Shown here: one piece after another, positions 24,351 through 34,875 of the stretch
How positions within the stretch are numbered: the stretch's first letter is position 1
How the letters are laid out: every line of letters begins with the position of its first letter
Source of the DNA: Curtobacterium pusillum
GTDB lineage: Bacteria > Actinomycetota > Actinomycetes > Actinomycetales > Microbacteriaceae
DNA: 64,000 nucleotides
Direction of reading: 5' to 3'
Assembly: GCF_013359865.1 (NCBI RefSeq)
Contig: NZ_JABMCE010000079.1
Coordinates: 1 to 64,000, forward strand
Notes under the pieces: model-generated
What the model was told of the DNA's origin: nothing
The model's database searches: none
The model's input: only the letters and a program-made list of their open reading frames with translations
Made by a program: the position numbers and the translations under genes

Positions 24351-26483
24351 TCAGGCGGCCGCCACCACCCGCGCTTCGGCGGGCTCCGCCACGAGGGCGT
24401 CCTGCGACACCGGCGCGCGGCGCACCCACTTCTTCAGCCCGACGAGGACGAGCGCCGAGACGATCGTGCCCACCAGGACCGCGACGATGAACATCCAGAC
24501 GTCCCCGATCGCGAAGAACACGAAGATGCCTCCGTGCGGCGCCCGTGACGTCACACCGGCCGCCATCGAGATCGCCCCGGTGACCGCCGCGCCCACCATC
24601 GACGCCGGGATGACGCGCAGCGGGTCGGCCGCGGCGAACGGGATCGCACCCTCCGAGATGAACGAGGCGCCGAGCAGCCACGCGGCCTTGCCGTTCTCCC
24701 GCTCCGGCTTGGTGAAGCCGTTGCGGTAGAGGAGGGTCGAGGCAAGCGCGAGGGCGAGCGGCGGAACCATCCCGGCGGCCATCACCGCGGCCATGATCTC
24801 GAACGGCACGACGTTCGTCGCGGACCCGGCGCCGAGCCCGGCCACGGCGAACGCGTACGCCACCTTGTTCACCGGGCCGCCGAGGTCGAACGCCATCATC
24901 AGGCCGAGGATGATGCCGAGCAGGACCACCGAGGCGCCGGACAGCGAGTTGAGCCACGCGGTCAGCTCCGTCATGACCCAGGCGATCGGTCCGCCGAGCA
25001 CGAGCAGCATCAGGCCCGAGGCGATGATCGAGGCGAACAGCGGGATGATGACGACCGGCATGAGGCCGCGGAGCCAGCGCCACGTCGGGATGCGGCCGAT
25101 CCAGTACGCGGCGCCACCGGCGATGAGACCGCCGACGAGGCCGCCGAGGAACCCGGCGTTCATGAACACGGCGATCGACCCGGCGACGAAGCCCGGCGCG
25201 ATGCCCGGGCGGTCGGCGATGGCGTACGCGATGTACCCGGCGAGTGCTGCCACGAGGAACCCGAGCGACACCGACCCGATCTCGAACGCGGCGGCACCGA
25301 GGTAGTAGCCGAGCCCCTCCGGCGGGAGGTTCAGCAGGGTCGAGTGCTGCAGCGTGTACACCGCGTTGCTCACCCCGTCGTCCCCGTGCGTCAGGGCGAT
25401 GCCGTACCCGGCGAGCAGGAAGCCGAGTGCCATGAGCAGACCGCCGCCCGCGACGAACGGGATCATGTAGGAGACGCCCGTGAGCAGCCAGCGCTTGAGC
25501 GCCTGCCCGAAGTGCTCGTCCTTGGCGGCGCCGGCCCCCTCGGTCACCGTGCCGCCCTGCACCCGTGCGGCGTTCGGGTCGTCGGAGGCACGGAGCGCCT
25601 CGGCGATCATCGCGTCGGGCTCGTCCACGCCGCGCTTCACCGGGCCGCTGACGAGCGGCTTGCCGGCGAACCGACCACGATCGCGCACGTCGACGTCGAC
25701 CGCGAACACGACGGCGTCCGCGCGGGCGATGAGCGCGGGGTCGAGGGGCTCGACCTGCGAGGATCCCTGGGTCTCGACGTGCATCTCGGCGCCCGCGCGT
25801 CGGGCCGCGGCGACGAGGGCGTCGGCCGCCATGTACGTGTGGGCGATGCCGGTCGGGCAGGCGGTGACGCCGACGATGACCTTGCGGGTGCTGGCCGTGG
25901 AGCCGGCCGCGTCGTCGTCCGCAGCGTGCGTGCCGTCGGCGGGTCGCGCCTCCTGGCCGGTCGCCGCGGTCGGACTGGAGGCGCGGCTCACCTTCCCGAC
26001 GCCCGCTTCGGAGACCTCGCTGCTCACCTCGCGGTCGACCAGGTCGACGATCTCCTGCGGGCTGGCGGCGGCGCGGAGCGCCGTGGTGAAGTCCTCGCGG
26101 ATGAGCGCACGGGCGAGGGTCGAGAGGACCGTCAGGTGGTCCTTGTCCGCTCCCTCGGGCACGGCGATCATGAAGACGATGTCGGCGTCGCCGTCCGGGG
26201 CGCCGAACGACACCTTCCGGGCGAGCCGGCTCATCGCCAGTGTCGGTTCCGAGACCGACGCCGAGCGGGCGTGCGGGATGGCGATGCCGCCGGGGACCCC
26301 GGTGCCGACGCTCGCCTCGCGCTTGATCGCGTCCTCGGCGAGGACGTCGCCGTCCGCCGCACGACCGGTCGCGGCGACGCGGTCGGCGAGGGCGCGGATG
26401 ACGTCGCTCGAGGTGGCGCCGAGGTCCTCGTCGAGACCGACGAGCTGGACGCTGATGAGGCGTGGACTCGTGTTGACGGACAT
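24351..26483 (-). CDS. fruA: Fructose-specific PTS enzyme IIABC
   Basis: A 710-aa three-domain transporter that takes up fructose and phosphorylates it to fructose-1-phosphate. IIA (residues ~1-155) has the phosphoryl His in GGIAIPHARS (~72). An Ala/Thr-rich linker leads to IIB (~195-295) with the catalytic Cys in VTACPTGIAHTYMAA. IIC (~330-680) has about nine or ten membrane helices. The order A-B-C matches actinobacterial FruA. AAAGGAG precedes the ATG. It is last in the fruR-fruK-fruA operon. No HPr gene follows, unlike many related loci. A CTGGAGGCGCG copy lies in the A-B linker (25975-25985). Confidence 0.93.
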   Translation of the reverse strand: MSVNTSPRLISVQLVGLDEDLGATSSDVIRALADRVAATGRAADGDVLAEDAIKREASVGTGVPGGIAIPHARSASVSEPTLAMSRLARKVSFGAPDGDADIVFMIAVPEGADKDHLTVLSTLARALIREDFTTALRAAASPQEIVDLVDREVSSEVSEAGVGKVSRASSPTAATGQEARPADGTHAADDDAAGSTASTRKVIVGVTACPTGIAHTYMAADALVAAARRAGAEMHVETQGSSQVEPLDPALIARADAVVFAVDVDVRDRGRFAGKPLVSGPVKRGVDEPDAMIAEALRASDDPNAARVQGGTVTEGAGAAKDEHFGQALKRWLLTGVSYMIPFVAGGGLLMALGFLLAGYGIALTHGDDGVSNAVYTLQHSTLLNLPPEGLGYYLGAAAFEIGSVSLGFLVAALAGYIAYAIADRPGIAPGFVAGSIAVFMNAGFLGGLVGGLIAGGAAYWIGRIPTWRWLRGLMPVVIIPLFASIIASGLMLLVLGGPIAWVMTELTAWLNSLSGASVVLLGIILGLMMAFDLGGPVNKVAYAFAVAGLGAGSATNVVPFEIMAAVMAAGMVPPLALALASTLLYRNGFTKPERENGKAAWLLGASFISEGAIPFAAADPLRVIPASMVGAAVTGAISMAAGVTSRAPHGGIFVFFAIGDVWMFIVAVLVGTIVSALVLVGLKKWVRRAPVSQDALVAEPAEARVVAAA
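25975..25985 (+). repeat. Dispersed motif CTGGAGGCGCG, intragenic copy
   Basis: Exact 11-mer with the longer form GGACTGGAGGCGCGGCTC, in the fruA IIA-IIB linker, read on the coding strand as S-R-A-S-S. Confidence 0.8.
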
Positions 26484-26543
26484 GGGTTGCTCCTTTGCAA
26501 TGGCGCCGCGGGCGCAGGACGTGCAGTGTTCGGGGGTGTGGAG

Positions 26544-27548
26544 TCAGGCGAGTTTGGGCGCGGCCGGCTGGGTGAGCGTCCGGACCGTGATGCCGTCGGG
26601 GTCGGTGTGGTCGAGGGCGGGGACGTCGCTCCCGGGGAGCGCAGCGGCTGCGGCTCCGGTGGCGACGGCCTGGGCGAGGCGCTGCTCGGGCGGTTGCCCG
26701 CCGACCTCCGCGAGCAGGTAGCCGGCGAGCGCGGAGTCCCCCGCGCCCACCGTGGAGCGGGCGACGATCCGGGGTGCGGCGGCCGCGTAGCTGCCGTCCT
26801 CCGTCACGAGGACGGCCCCGGCGCTGCCGAGTGTGAGGAGCACCGTGCCGACGTTCCTGTCGCGGAGTCGCTGGGCGGCGGCCGCGGCGGCCTCGACGTC
26901 CCGTTCGAACTCGTCCGGGTCGCCGCCGACGACCTCGGCGAGTTCCTCGGCGTTCGGCTTCACCAGGTCGATGCGTTCGCCGGACTGCAGCAGCGCGGTG
27001 AACGGCACGCCCGACGAGTCGACGGCGATCCGCACCTCGTCGCCGTGGCGCTTCCGGACGGTCCGCACGAGGACGGCGAGCGCGTCGTCGGGCAGCCCCG
27101 GCGGCAGGGAGCCCGCGAGGACGACCCAGCTGGCAGCGGGTCCGGTGGCGGTGGCTCCTGCGGTGTCGGCGACGAGGGAGGCGAGGTCGTCGAGCCGCCC
27201 GGCGAGCGACGGGCCGGGCTCGTTGAGCTTCGTGGTCGTCCCGGTCGGTTCGGTCACGGTGACGTTCGAGCGGAGCGGGGCACCGATCGGGAGCGCCGCC
27301 GTGGGGATGCCCCGGGTCGCGAGGCCGAGCAGGACGGGGTCGAGCTCGTCTCCGGGCAGCACCGCCACGGTGTCGCCGCCGCTCGCGACGACGACCCGGG
27401 AGACGTTGACGCCCTTCCCGCCGGGCTCGGCAGTGCTCCGCGTCGCACGCTGGACGGCGCCGCGCTGGAGCTCCCCGGCGAGCTCGATCGTGCGGTCGAG
27501 CGACGGGTTCGGCGTCACCGTGACGATCCGTGTGCTCGAGGCGTTCAT
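26544..27548 (-). CDS. fruK: 1-phosphofructokinase
   Basis: A 334-aa PfkB-family kinase converting fructose-1-phosphate to fructose-1,6-bisphosphate. TVTPNPSLDRTIEL is the N-terminal signature, GGKGVNVSRVV the first PfkB motif (~residue 43), and STVGAGDSALAGYL the second with the catalytic Asp (~255). The ATG overlaps the fruR stop (ATGA), so translation is coupled. fruA follows 60 nt later. Confidence 0.93.
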   Translation of the reverse strand: MNASSTRIVTVTPNPSLDRTIELAGELQRGAVQRATRSTAEPGGKGVNVSRVVVASGGDTVAVLPGDELDPVLLGLATRGIPTAALPIGAPLRSNVTVTEPTGTTTKLNEPGPSLAGRLDDLASLVADTAGATATGPAASWVVLAGSLPPGLPDDALAVLVRTVRKRHGDEVRIAVDSSGVPFTALLQSGERIDLVKPNAEELAEVVGGDPDEFERDVEAAAAAAQRLRDRNVGTVLLTLGSAGAVLVTEDGSYAAAAPRIVARSTVGAGDSALAGYLLAEVGGQPPEQRLAQAVATGAAAAALPGSDVPALDHTDPDGITVRTLTQPAAPKLA

Positions 27549-28333
27549 GCGACGACCACCTCGACGTCGGCTTCGGCGAGCGCTCCGGCGAGGTCGGCCG
27601 GCGGCTCCTGGTCGGTGACGAGCGTGTCGATCTCGTCGAGCCGGGCGAACCGCATGAGCGCTTCGACCCCGTGCTTGGCGGCATCGGCGAGGACCACGCT
27701 GCGGCGGGCGGCGAGCACGTACGCGCCCTTGACCGCCGCCTCGTACTCGTCCGGCGTGCTCAGGCCGAAGCCCGCGGACAGGCCGTTCGTGCCGACGAAG
27801 GCGATGTCGGGCCGGAGCGCGCCGATCTGCTCGACCGTGGCGGTCCCGACCGCCGCGCTCGTGACCCCGCGGACGCGACCGCCGAGCAGGTGCAGCTCGA
27901 CGTGCTCGCTGTGCTGCAGGGTCGCGGCGATCGGCACCGAGTTCGTGATGACGGTGATGGTCGCCCCCGCGGTGGCCGGCTCCCAACGGGCCAGCTCCGT
28001 CGCGACGGCGGCGCAGGTGGTGCCGGCGTCGAGGGCGATCGAGCCGGTGAAGGTCGGGGGGACGAGCCGCATCGCAGCCCGCGCGATGGCGGACTTCGCG
28101 GAGTTGTGCTGCCCCTCGCGCTCGGCGACGGTGAGCTCGACCAGGCTCGAACGGCCGACGGGCACCGCTCCCCCGTGCACCCGGCGCAGGAGGCCGGCGG
28201 ACTCGAGGGCGTCGAGGTCGCGGCGCACGGTCTCGGTCGTCACGTCGAAGTGCTCGGCGAGGTCGGCGACGGAGACCCGCCCTGCCGAGTGCAACGCAGC
28301 GGCGATGGCGTCGTGCCGCTCGGTTGCGTACAT
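27545..28333 (-). CDS. fruR: DeoR family regulator of the fructose operon
   Basis: A 262-aa DeoR-type repressor. The N-terminal helix-turn-helix (VSVADLAEHFDVTTETVRRDL) is followed by the sugar-phosphate isomerase-like sensor domain (GSIALDAGTTCAAVA; FVGTNGLSAGFGLSTPDEYEAAVK). First gene of fruR-fruK-fruA, so it probably senses fructose-1-phosphate and controls its own operon. AAGGAG lies 8 nt before the ATG at 28333. Confidence 0.9.
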   Translation of the reverse strand: MYATERHDAIAAALHSAGRVSVADLAEHFDVTTETVRRDLDALESAGLLRRVHGGAVPVGRSSLVELTVAEREGQHNSAKSAIARAAMRLVPPTFTGSIALDAGTTCAAVATELARWEPATAGATITVITNSVPIAATLQHSEHVELHLLGGRVRGVTSAAVGTATVEQIGALRPDIAFVGTNGLSAGFGLSTPDEYEAAVKGAYVLAARRSVVLADAAKHGVEALMRFARLDEIDTLVTDQEPPADLAGALAEADVEVVVA

Positions 28334-28366
28334 GCCCGAACTCCTTCGTTCCCGTGGGTTTCGAGA

Positions 28367-28396
28367 AGAGTACGACCAGATGCCACATGAACGCAA
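28367..28396 (-). promoter_or_regulatory. fru operon promoter
   Basis: On the minus strand TTGCGT (28391-28396), an 18-bp spacer and TACTCT (28367-28372). The start codon is about 34 nt downstream of the -10 box. Confidence 0.55.
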
Positions 28397-28399
28397 CTG

Positions 28400-28412
28400 T
28401 TCCGTTTCGGAA
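28400..28412. promoter_or_regulatory. Candidate FruR operator
   Basis: TTCCG-TTT-CGGAA is a perfect 5-3-5 dyad placed 3 bp upstream of the -35 box of the fru promoter, a plausible DeoR-family operator. Confidence 0.45.
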
Positions 28413-28426
28413 GCAACACAGACGAA

Positions 28427-28460
28427 GACGCCCCGTCCCGCCGGAGCGAGACAGGGCGTC
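28427..28460 (-). terminator. Terminator of the carbohydrate ABC transporter operon
   Basis: GACGCCCcGTC pairs with GACaGGGCGTC over a 12-nt loop, with one internal mismatch. It begins 14 bp past the stop of the last permease gene. Confidence 0.6.
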
Positions 28461-28474
28461 CGACGTCGATGACG

Positions 28475-29407
28475 TCAGCCCTTGACGGCCCCCGCGGTCA
28501 TACCGCTGACCAGACGCCGCTGCACGATGAGGAAGAACACCACGACCGGTATCGAGAACAGCACGCTCGCGGCCATCAGGCCGCCGAAGTCCGTGCCCTT
28601 GTTCGTCGAGAACCCGGCGAGCCACACCGGCAGCGTGTACATCCCCTGGTCCTTGAGCATCACGTACGCGGTGAGGTAGTCGTTCCACGCCGCGATGAAG
28701 GCGAAGACGCTCGTCGCGATGACGCCGGGCATCACCAGGGGGAACAGGACGCTCCAGAGGATCCGGAGCGTCCCGGCGCCGTCGACCTTCGCCGCTTCCT
28801 CGATCTCGACCGGAACGGCGACGAAGAACCCGCGCATGACCCAGATCGAGAACGGCAGCACGCTCGCGACGTACGCCAGGATCAACCCGATGTAGCTGTT
28901 GAGGAGCCCCAGGGACTGGAACGACAGGAACAGCGGGATGAGCAGGGCACCCGACGGGATCATCTGCACGAAGAGGATGGCCACGAGGATCGCCCGCCGC
29001 CCGCGGAACCGGAAGCGCGAGAGTGCCGCCGACGCCAGGAACCCGACGACGATCGACAGCAGCACGGCCGCGACCACGACGATCGCGGAGTTCCGCAGGT
29101 ACACGAGGAAGCCGTCCTGCGTGAGCGCGCGGGTGAAGTTCTCGAGCGTGGGACGCAGCGGCAGCCAGATCGGCGTGAGCGTGGTGACCTCGTCCGAGGG
29201 CTTGAACGCCGTGTTCACCATCCAGTAGATCGGGAACACCCAGATCAGGCAGAACACGACGGCGATGGTGTTCGCCAGGACGCGCGGCTTCCGCTTGCGC
29301 GCACGAACCGGCGCGGTCGGCCTGGAGGCGCGGCTCGCCCCCGCGACGTCGGGTTGCGTCTCCGACGCGGTCGCCCCGGTCACACCGGGGGTCGTGGTGG
29401 TCGTCAC
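28475..29407 (-). CDS. Carbohydrate ABC transporter permease (MalG-like)
   Basis: A 310-aa inner-membrane subunit with six helices. The EAA loop that docks the ATPase reads EIEEAAKVDGAGTLRILWSV (about residues 200-219). A Thr/Ala/Pro-rich N-terminal tail of ~35 residues is unusual and contains a CTGGAGGCGCG copy (29322-29332). The GTG start overlaps the upstream permease stop (GTGA). No ATP-binding subunit is encoded here, so a shared MsiK-type ATPase elsewhere is likely. Confidence 0.9.
   Translation of the reverse strand: MTTTTTPGVTGATASETQPDVAGASRASRPTAPVRARKRKPRVLANTIAVVFCLIWVFPIYWMVNTAFKPSDEVTTLTPIWLPLRPTLENFTRALTQDGFLVYLRNSAIVVVAAVLLSIVVGFLASAALSRFRFRGRRAILVAILFVQMIPSGALLIPLFLSFQSLGLLNSYIGLILAYVASVLPFSIWVMRGFFVAVPVEIEEAAKVDGAGTLRILWSVLFPLVMPGVIATSVFAFIAAWNDYLTAYVMLKDQGMYTLPVWLAGFSTNKGTDFGGLMAASVLFSIPVVVFFLIVQRRLVSGMTAGAVKG
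29322..29332 (+). repeat. Dispersed motif CTGGAGGCGCG, intragenic copy
   Basis: Exact 11-mer in the long form CGGCCTGGAGGCGCGGCTC, in the N-terminal tail of the permease gene, read as S-R-A-S-R. Confidence 0.8.
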
Positions 29408-30435
29408 AGGTCCTCCTCACCGCTGCGGACGAGCCGGCGGATGTAGTAGCTCGTGAGCACGCCGAGGATGAGCGTCGAGATGACGGCGATCGCTGCGCCC
29501 TGCCCGTACGCGTTCGACACGAAGGACTTCACGAAGGTCCAGATGCCGAGGGTGAGCGTGGTGTCCTCCGGACCGCCCTTGGTGAGCAGCCAGATCTGGT
29601 TGAACACGTTGAAGTCCCAGATGACCGAGAGGATCGTCACGAGGAGCAGCGTCGGCACGAGGGCCGGGAGCGTGATCGCGCGGTACATCGCCCACGACGA
29701 GGCGCCGTCGAGCGAACCGGCTTCGTAGTACTCCGGCGCGATCTGCGACTGGGCGGCGTACAGCGTCAGGGCGACGAACGGCACCGCCTGCCAGATCACG
29801 AGGGACAGCACGATGGTCAGTGCCTGCCCGGGGCTCGACGCCCAGTTGTCCTGCGTGTGGTCGCCGAAGACCCCGAGCTGGGTGATGAGCCAGTTGAGCA
29901 CGCCGTAGAAGGGCTGGAAGAGCCACTGCCACACCAGGCTCGACGCCACGTTCGGCATCGCCCACGCCAGCACGAGCACGACGCTGACGACCGTGCGCAT
30001 CACGACGCCGAGCCGGGTGAGCAGCTGCGACACCGCCATCCCGATGCCGATGGTGCCGACGACCATGGCGCCGGTGACGAGGATCGTCCGGAGGATGACG
30101 GGCCAGAAGCTCGGGTCGGCCAGGACGTTCGTGTAGTTCGTGAACCCGGCGAACCCGGCCTGCCCGGTGAAGATCGCCCGCAGGCCGTAGTCCTGGAAGG
30201 AGATCACCAGGAGGCGGACCAGCGGGTAGACGACGAGTGCGAGCAGGAGGATCGCGGCGGGCGCCAGCAGCACCAGCGGCGCCCGCGAGGACGTGAGCGA
30301 CCGGCGACCGGCACCGCGCCCGCCGCCGCGCGGACCCGAGCCCGCGGGGCGGAGGCGCAGCGCCGTGCCGGTCCGCCGCCGGGTGTCCGGCTCGGCCGCA
30401 GCCGAACCGGACACCCGCTCCGCAGTGGAGGTCAT
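29404..30435 (-). CDS. Carbohydrate ABC transporter permease (MalF-like)
   Basis: A 343-aa inner-membrane subunit. After a ~50-residue basic N-terminal tail, six helices are visible from LVLLAPAAILLLALVVYPLV onward. The EAA loop is YYEAGSLDGASSWAMYRAIT (about residues 232-251). It sits between the binding-protein and MalG-like genes and starts 4 bp after the binding-protein stop. Confidence 0.9.
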   Translation of the reverse strand: MTSTAERVSGSAAAEPDTRRRTGTALRLRPAGSGPRGGGRGAGRRSLTSSRAPLVLLAPAAILLLALVVYPLVRLLVISFQDYGLRAIFTGQAGFAGFTNYTNVLADPSFWPVILRTILVTGAMVVGTIGIGMAVSQLLTRLGVVMRTVVSVVLVLAWAMPNVASSLVWQWLFQPFYGVLNWLITQLGVFGDHTQDNWASSPGQALTIVLSLVIWQAVPFVALTLYAAQSQIAPEYYEAGSLDGASSWAMYRAITLPALVPTLLLVTILSVIWDFNVFNQIWLLTKGGPEDTTLTLGIWTFVKSFVSNAYGQGAAIAVISTLILGVLTSYYIRRLVRSGEEDL

Positions 30436-30438
30436 CGA

Positions 30439-31764
30439 CTACTGCTGCGCGTTGAGCGCGGACGTGAGGTGCTTCGAGAAGCCCTCGGCGGCCTGCTGCG
30501 GCGTCTTCCGACCGGTGGCGATGTCGGCGAACATCGTCTGGAAGGTCGAGTCGCCCTCGATCGTCGCCCAGCCCGGCGTGGCCGGGGTCGGTCGGCTGGT
30601 GGACGCCGCCGCGAAGTACGGCTTGTGGAGTTCGTCCACGTCACCGGCCACCGCGTCGAGCAGCTGCGTCGAGTTCGGCTCCCAGCCGTCGACGCCGAAG
30701 ACCTGGTCCTGTTGGAACTTCTTCGAGGTCAGGATCTTCGTGTAGTAGAGCGCGAGGTCCTGGTTCTGCGACTTCGACGGGATGCCGAGGTCGGAGCCGC
30801 CCAGGAACACGGGCTGCGTCTTGCCCTCGGTCGAGGAGGGCATCGGGAACGTGCCGATCTGGTCCTTGAGCTCGGGCTTCGCCGTGGTGATCGAGCCGAT
30901 CTCCCACGCCGACCCGAGGATCGCAGACGTGTTGCCCTGCGCGAAGACGTCGGACTCGGCCGGCTTGTCGGTGTTGATGTCCTGCGTCGACTTCGCCGAG
31001 TAGGTGTTCTGGAAGTCCTTCCACGCGGTGAGGCCCTTGACGGCGTCGGCGGAGTCGATGGCGCCGGTCCACTTGCCGCCCTTCTCGGTCGCGATCTGCC
31101 CGCCAGCGTCCCACACCCACTGCAGACCGCCGTACCAGTACTGCCCGGGCATGTAGAACGCGGAGAAGTCCGCCTGCGGGTTCTTCGCCTTGACCTTGTC
31201 GAGGTCGGCGGTGAGCTCGTCGTAGGACTTCGGGACGTCGGTGACCCCGGCATCGGCCCAGGTCTTCTTGTTGTAGATGACCGCCCGGTTGCCCGCGAAC
31301 AGCGGCGCGCCGTAGAGCTTGCCGTCGACCGTGGCCGGTCCTTCGAGCCCGGAGAGCCAGGTCTGCCCGTCGGCCAGTTCCTTCTTGTACGGCGAGAGGT
31401 CCATGAGCCCGCCGGTCGCCGCGTACACGGGTACCTGCGTGTTGCCGAGGTCGACCACGTCGGGGGCGTCCTTCTGGGCGAGCGCCGTCGTGAGCTTGGT
31501 CGTGATGCCGTCCCACTGCTGGAGCTGGAGCTTCACCTTGGCGCCGGTGGCCTTGGTGAACTGCTTCTCGGCGACGTCGAGGATCTTCGGGCTGAGGTCG
31601 CCGTTCATGATCCAGACGGTGATGGTCTTGCCCTTGCCATCGGGTGTGCCGATGGACTTCGTGCCGCCGTCGGAAGCTCCGTTGCTTCCGGCGGAGCACC
31701 CGGTGAGGGCGAGCGCGCCTGCGAGGGCGAGCGCACCGAGTGCGGCGAAACGCGTGCGTGTCAC
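30439..31764 (-). CDS. Extracellular sugar-binding lipoprotein of ABC transporter
   Basis: A 441-aa solute-binding protein (cluster 1 / MalE-like). The N-terminus RTRFAALGALALAGALALTGC ends in a lipobox (LTGC), so the mature protein is lipid-anchored outside the membrane. KTITVWIMNGD and the aromatic-rich YWYGGLQWVWDAGGQ are typical of carbohydrate binders. The GTG at 31764 follows AAGGGAG by 6 nt. First gene of a three-gene operon without an ATPase. The sugar is not predictable; the GH2 and GH20 enzymes nearby suggest plant or fungal oligosaccharides, but that is a guess. Confidence 0.9.
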   Translation of the reverse strand: MTRTRFAALGALALAGALALTGCSAGSNGASDGGTKSIGTPDGKGKTITVWIMNGDLSPKILDVAEKQFTKATGAKVKLQLQQWDGITTKLTTALAQKDAPDVVDLGNTQVPVYAATGGLMDLSPYKKELADGQTWLSGLEGPATVDGKLYGAPLFAGNRAVIYNKKTWADAGVTDVPKSYDELTADLDKVKAKNPQADFSAFYMPGQYWYGGLQWVWDAGGQIATEKGGKWTGAIDSADAVKGLTAWKDFQNTYSAKSTQDINTDKPAESDVFAQGNTSAILGSAWEIGSITTAKPELKDQIGTFPMPSSTEGKTQPVFLGGSDLGIPSKSQNQDLALYYTKILTSKKFQQDQVFGVDGWEPNSTQLLDAVAGDVDELHKPYFAAASTSRPTPATPGWATIEGDSTFQTMFADIATGRKTPQQAAEGFSKHLTSALNAQQ

Positions 31765-31785
31765 GTTGACTCCCTTGGTCCGACC

Positions 31786-31813
31786 TTTATGAAAGGACGT
31801 TGCGTATTGGCAA
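31786..31813 (-). promoter_or_regulatory. Promoter of the carbohydrate ABC operon with operator-like dyad
   Basis: Minus-strand TTGCCA (31808-31813), a 16-bp spacer and CATAAA (31786-31791). A TTGC-N6-GCAA dyad (31800-31813) overlaps the -35 box and could be a LacI-type operator. Confidence 0.5.
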
Positions 31814-31930
31814 GTGAAGACCTTCGGAGTCCCGTTGTCAACCATCAATCAGACCCTTGTGGATGACTGTGATCCGCATGTTTCCGGGGCATCACGGATG
31901 TCGAACGGATTCACACGCACGCTTGACGAA

Positions 31931-31944
31931 CTGGTCATGACCAG
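31931..31944. promoter_or_regulatory. 14-bp perfect palindrome CTGGTCATGACCAG
   Basis: It lies alone in the 269-bp gap between the binding-protein gene and the DUF2231 gene, about 120 bp upstream of the ABC promoter. Protein-binding site is likely; the factor is unknown. The rest of the gap has relatively A+T-rich sequence and no credible gene. Confidence 0.4.
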
Positions 31945-31978
31945 GCATGATCAGCACTCCATTCGGCGCATGACGAAA

Positions 31979-32014
31979 CGGCGCGGCGCCGACCACGTGG
32001 GCCGGCGCCGCGCC
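31979..32014 (-). terminator. Terminator after the DUF2231 gene
   Basis: GCGCGGCGCCG (31981-31991) and CGGCGCCGCGC (32003-32013) form a strong stem with an 11-nt loop, ~20 bp past the DUF2231 stop. Confidence 0.7.
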
Positions 32015-32033
32015 GCTGGTTCCGCAGGGTCGC

Positions 32034-32588
32034 TCAGGCGTCGAACGGCACCTCGCCGTCGCGGCTGACGCCCGCGCGCTGCCGGTACGCGAGGTGCCCG
32101 CCGAGGTACCCGCCGACGCTGACGACCGTGAGGCCCGCGAACGCGAGCAGCTTGCCCGACCCGTGGTTCCCGCGCTTCCGCTGCATCCACGACAGCCCGT
32201 ACAGCGTGACGCCCGTCCAGTTCACGGCCTGGTGCACCCATCCCGTCCGGAGCTGTTCCCGGTCGAGCTCGGACCAGTCGACGTACCCGGCGACCGAGGC
32301 GCTGCCCGCCGAGACGAGCCCGACGCCGACGAGCGTCTTGGCCGCCTTCGCGTTGCCCTTCCCACCGACGAGGTCGAGCACCGCCGCCGAGATCCAGGCA
32401 CCGAGCGGGACCTGCACCATGAGCGGGTGCAGCGGGTGCCCGAACGGCACACCGTGCAGCAGCTGCCGCAGCGCCTTCGGCCGCGCGAGAGCCCGGACGA
32501 GGGAGCGTTCGGCGTCGACTGCCTTGTCGAGCACGCCCGCGTGCTCGAGGGAGTCGGTGAGGCGACGGAGTGCGCGGATCTCAGGCAT
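32034..32588 (-). CDS. DUF2231 domain membrane protein
   Basis: A 184-aa protein with four predicted helices. HGVPFGHPLHPLMVQVPLG (~residue 45), with its two closely spaced HP pairs, is the hallmark of DUF2231, a family suggested to bind heme or metal but not characterised. TACATT lies 7 nt before the ATG (leaderless pattern). The promoter region overlaps the ClpB terminator hairpin. Confidence 0.8.
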   Translation of the reverse strand: MPEIRALRRLTDSLEHAGVLDKAVDAERSLVRALARPKALRQLLHGVPFGHPLHPLMVQVPLGAWISAAVLDLVGGKGNAKAAKTLVGVGLVSAGSASVAGYVDWSELDREQLRTGWVHQAVNWTGVTLYGLSWMQRKRGNHGSGKLLAFAGLTVVSVGGYLGGHLAYRQRAGVSRDGEVPFDA

Positions 32589-32604
32589 GCCCTGGAATGT
32601 AGGC

Positions 32605-32647
32605 CTGGAGGCGCGACCCGGTCCCAGGGACAGTGTCGCGCCTCCAG
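32605..32647 (-). terminator. Hairpin of two inverted motif copies after clpB
   Basis: CTGGAGGCGCGAC (32605-32617) and GTCGCGCCTCCAG (32635-32647) are perfect 13-bp arms around a 17-nt loop, 7 bp past the clpB stop. Both arms are copies of the dispersed motif. Confidence 0.7.
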
Positions 32648-32653
32648 AAGGGG

Positions 32654-34822
<2,169 letters not shown>

Positions 34823-34854
34823 GCGTTCCGTCCTTTCGTTGCGTTGGTCCTGTA

Positions 34855-34875
34855 GTTGAGTCTACTCCACTCAAC
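34855..34875. promoter_or_regulatory. HAIR element (HspR operator) before clpB
   Basis: GTTGAGT-N7-ACTCAAC matches the HAIR consensus CTTGAGT-N7-ACTCAAG at all but the outermost base of each arm. It overlaps the last codon and stop of the upstream MFS gene. hspR is in this window at 52833-53252. Confidence 0.8.
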
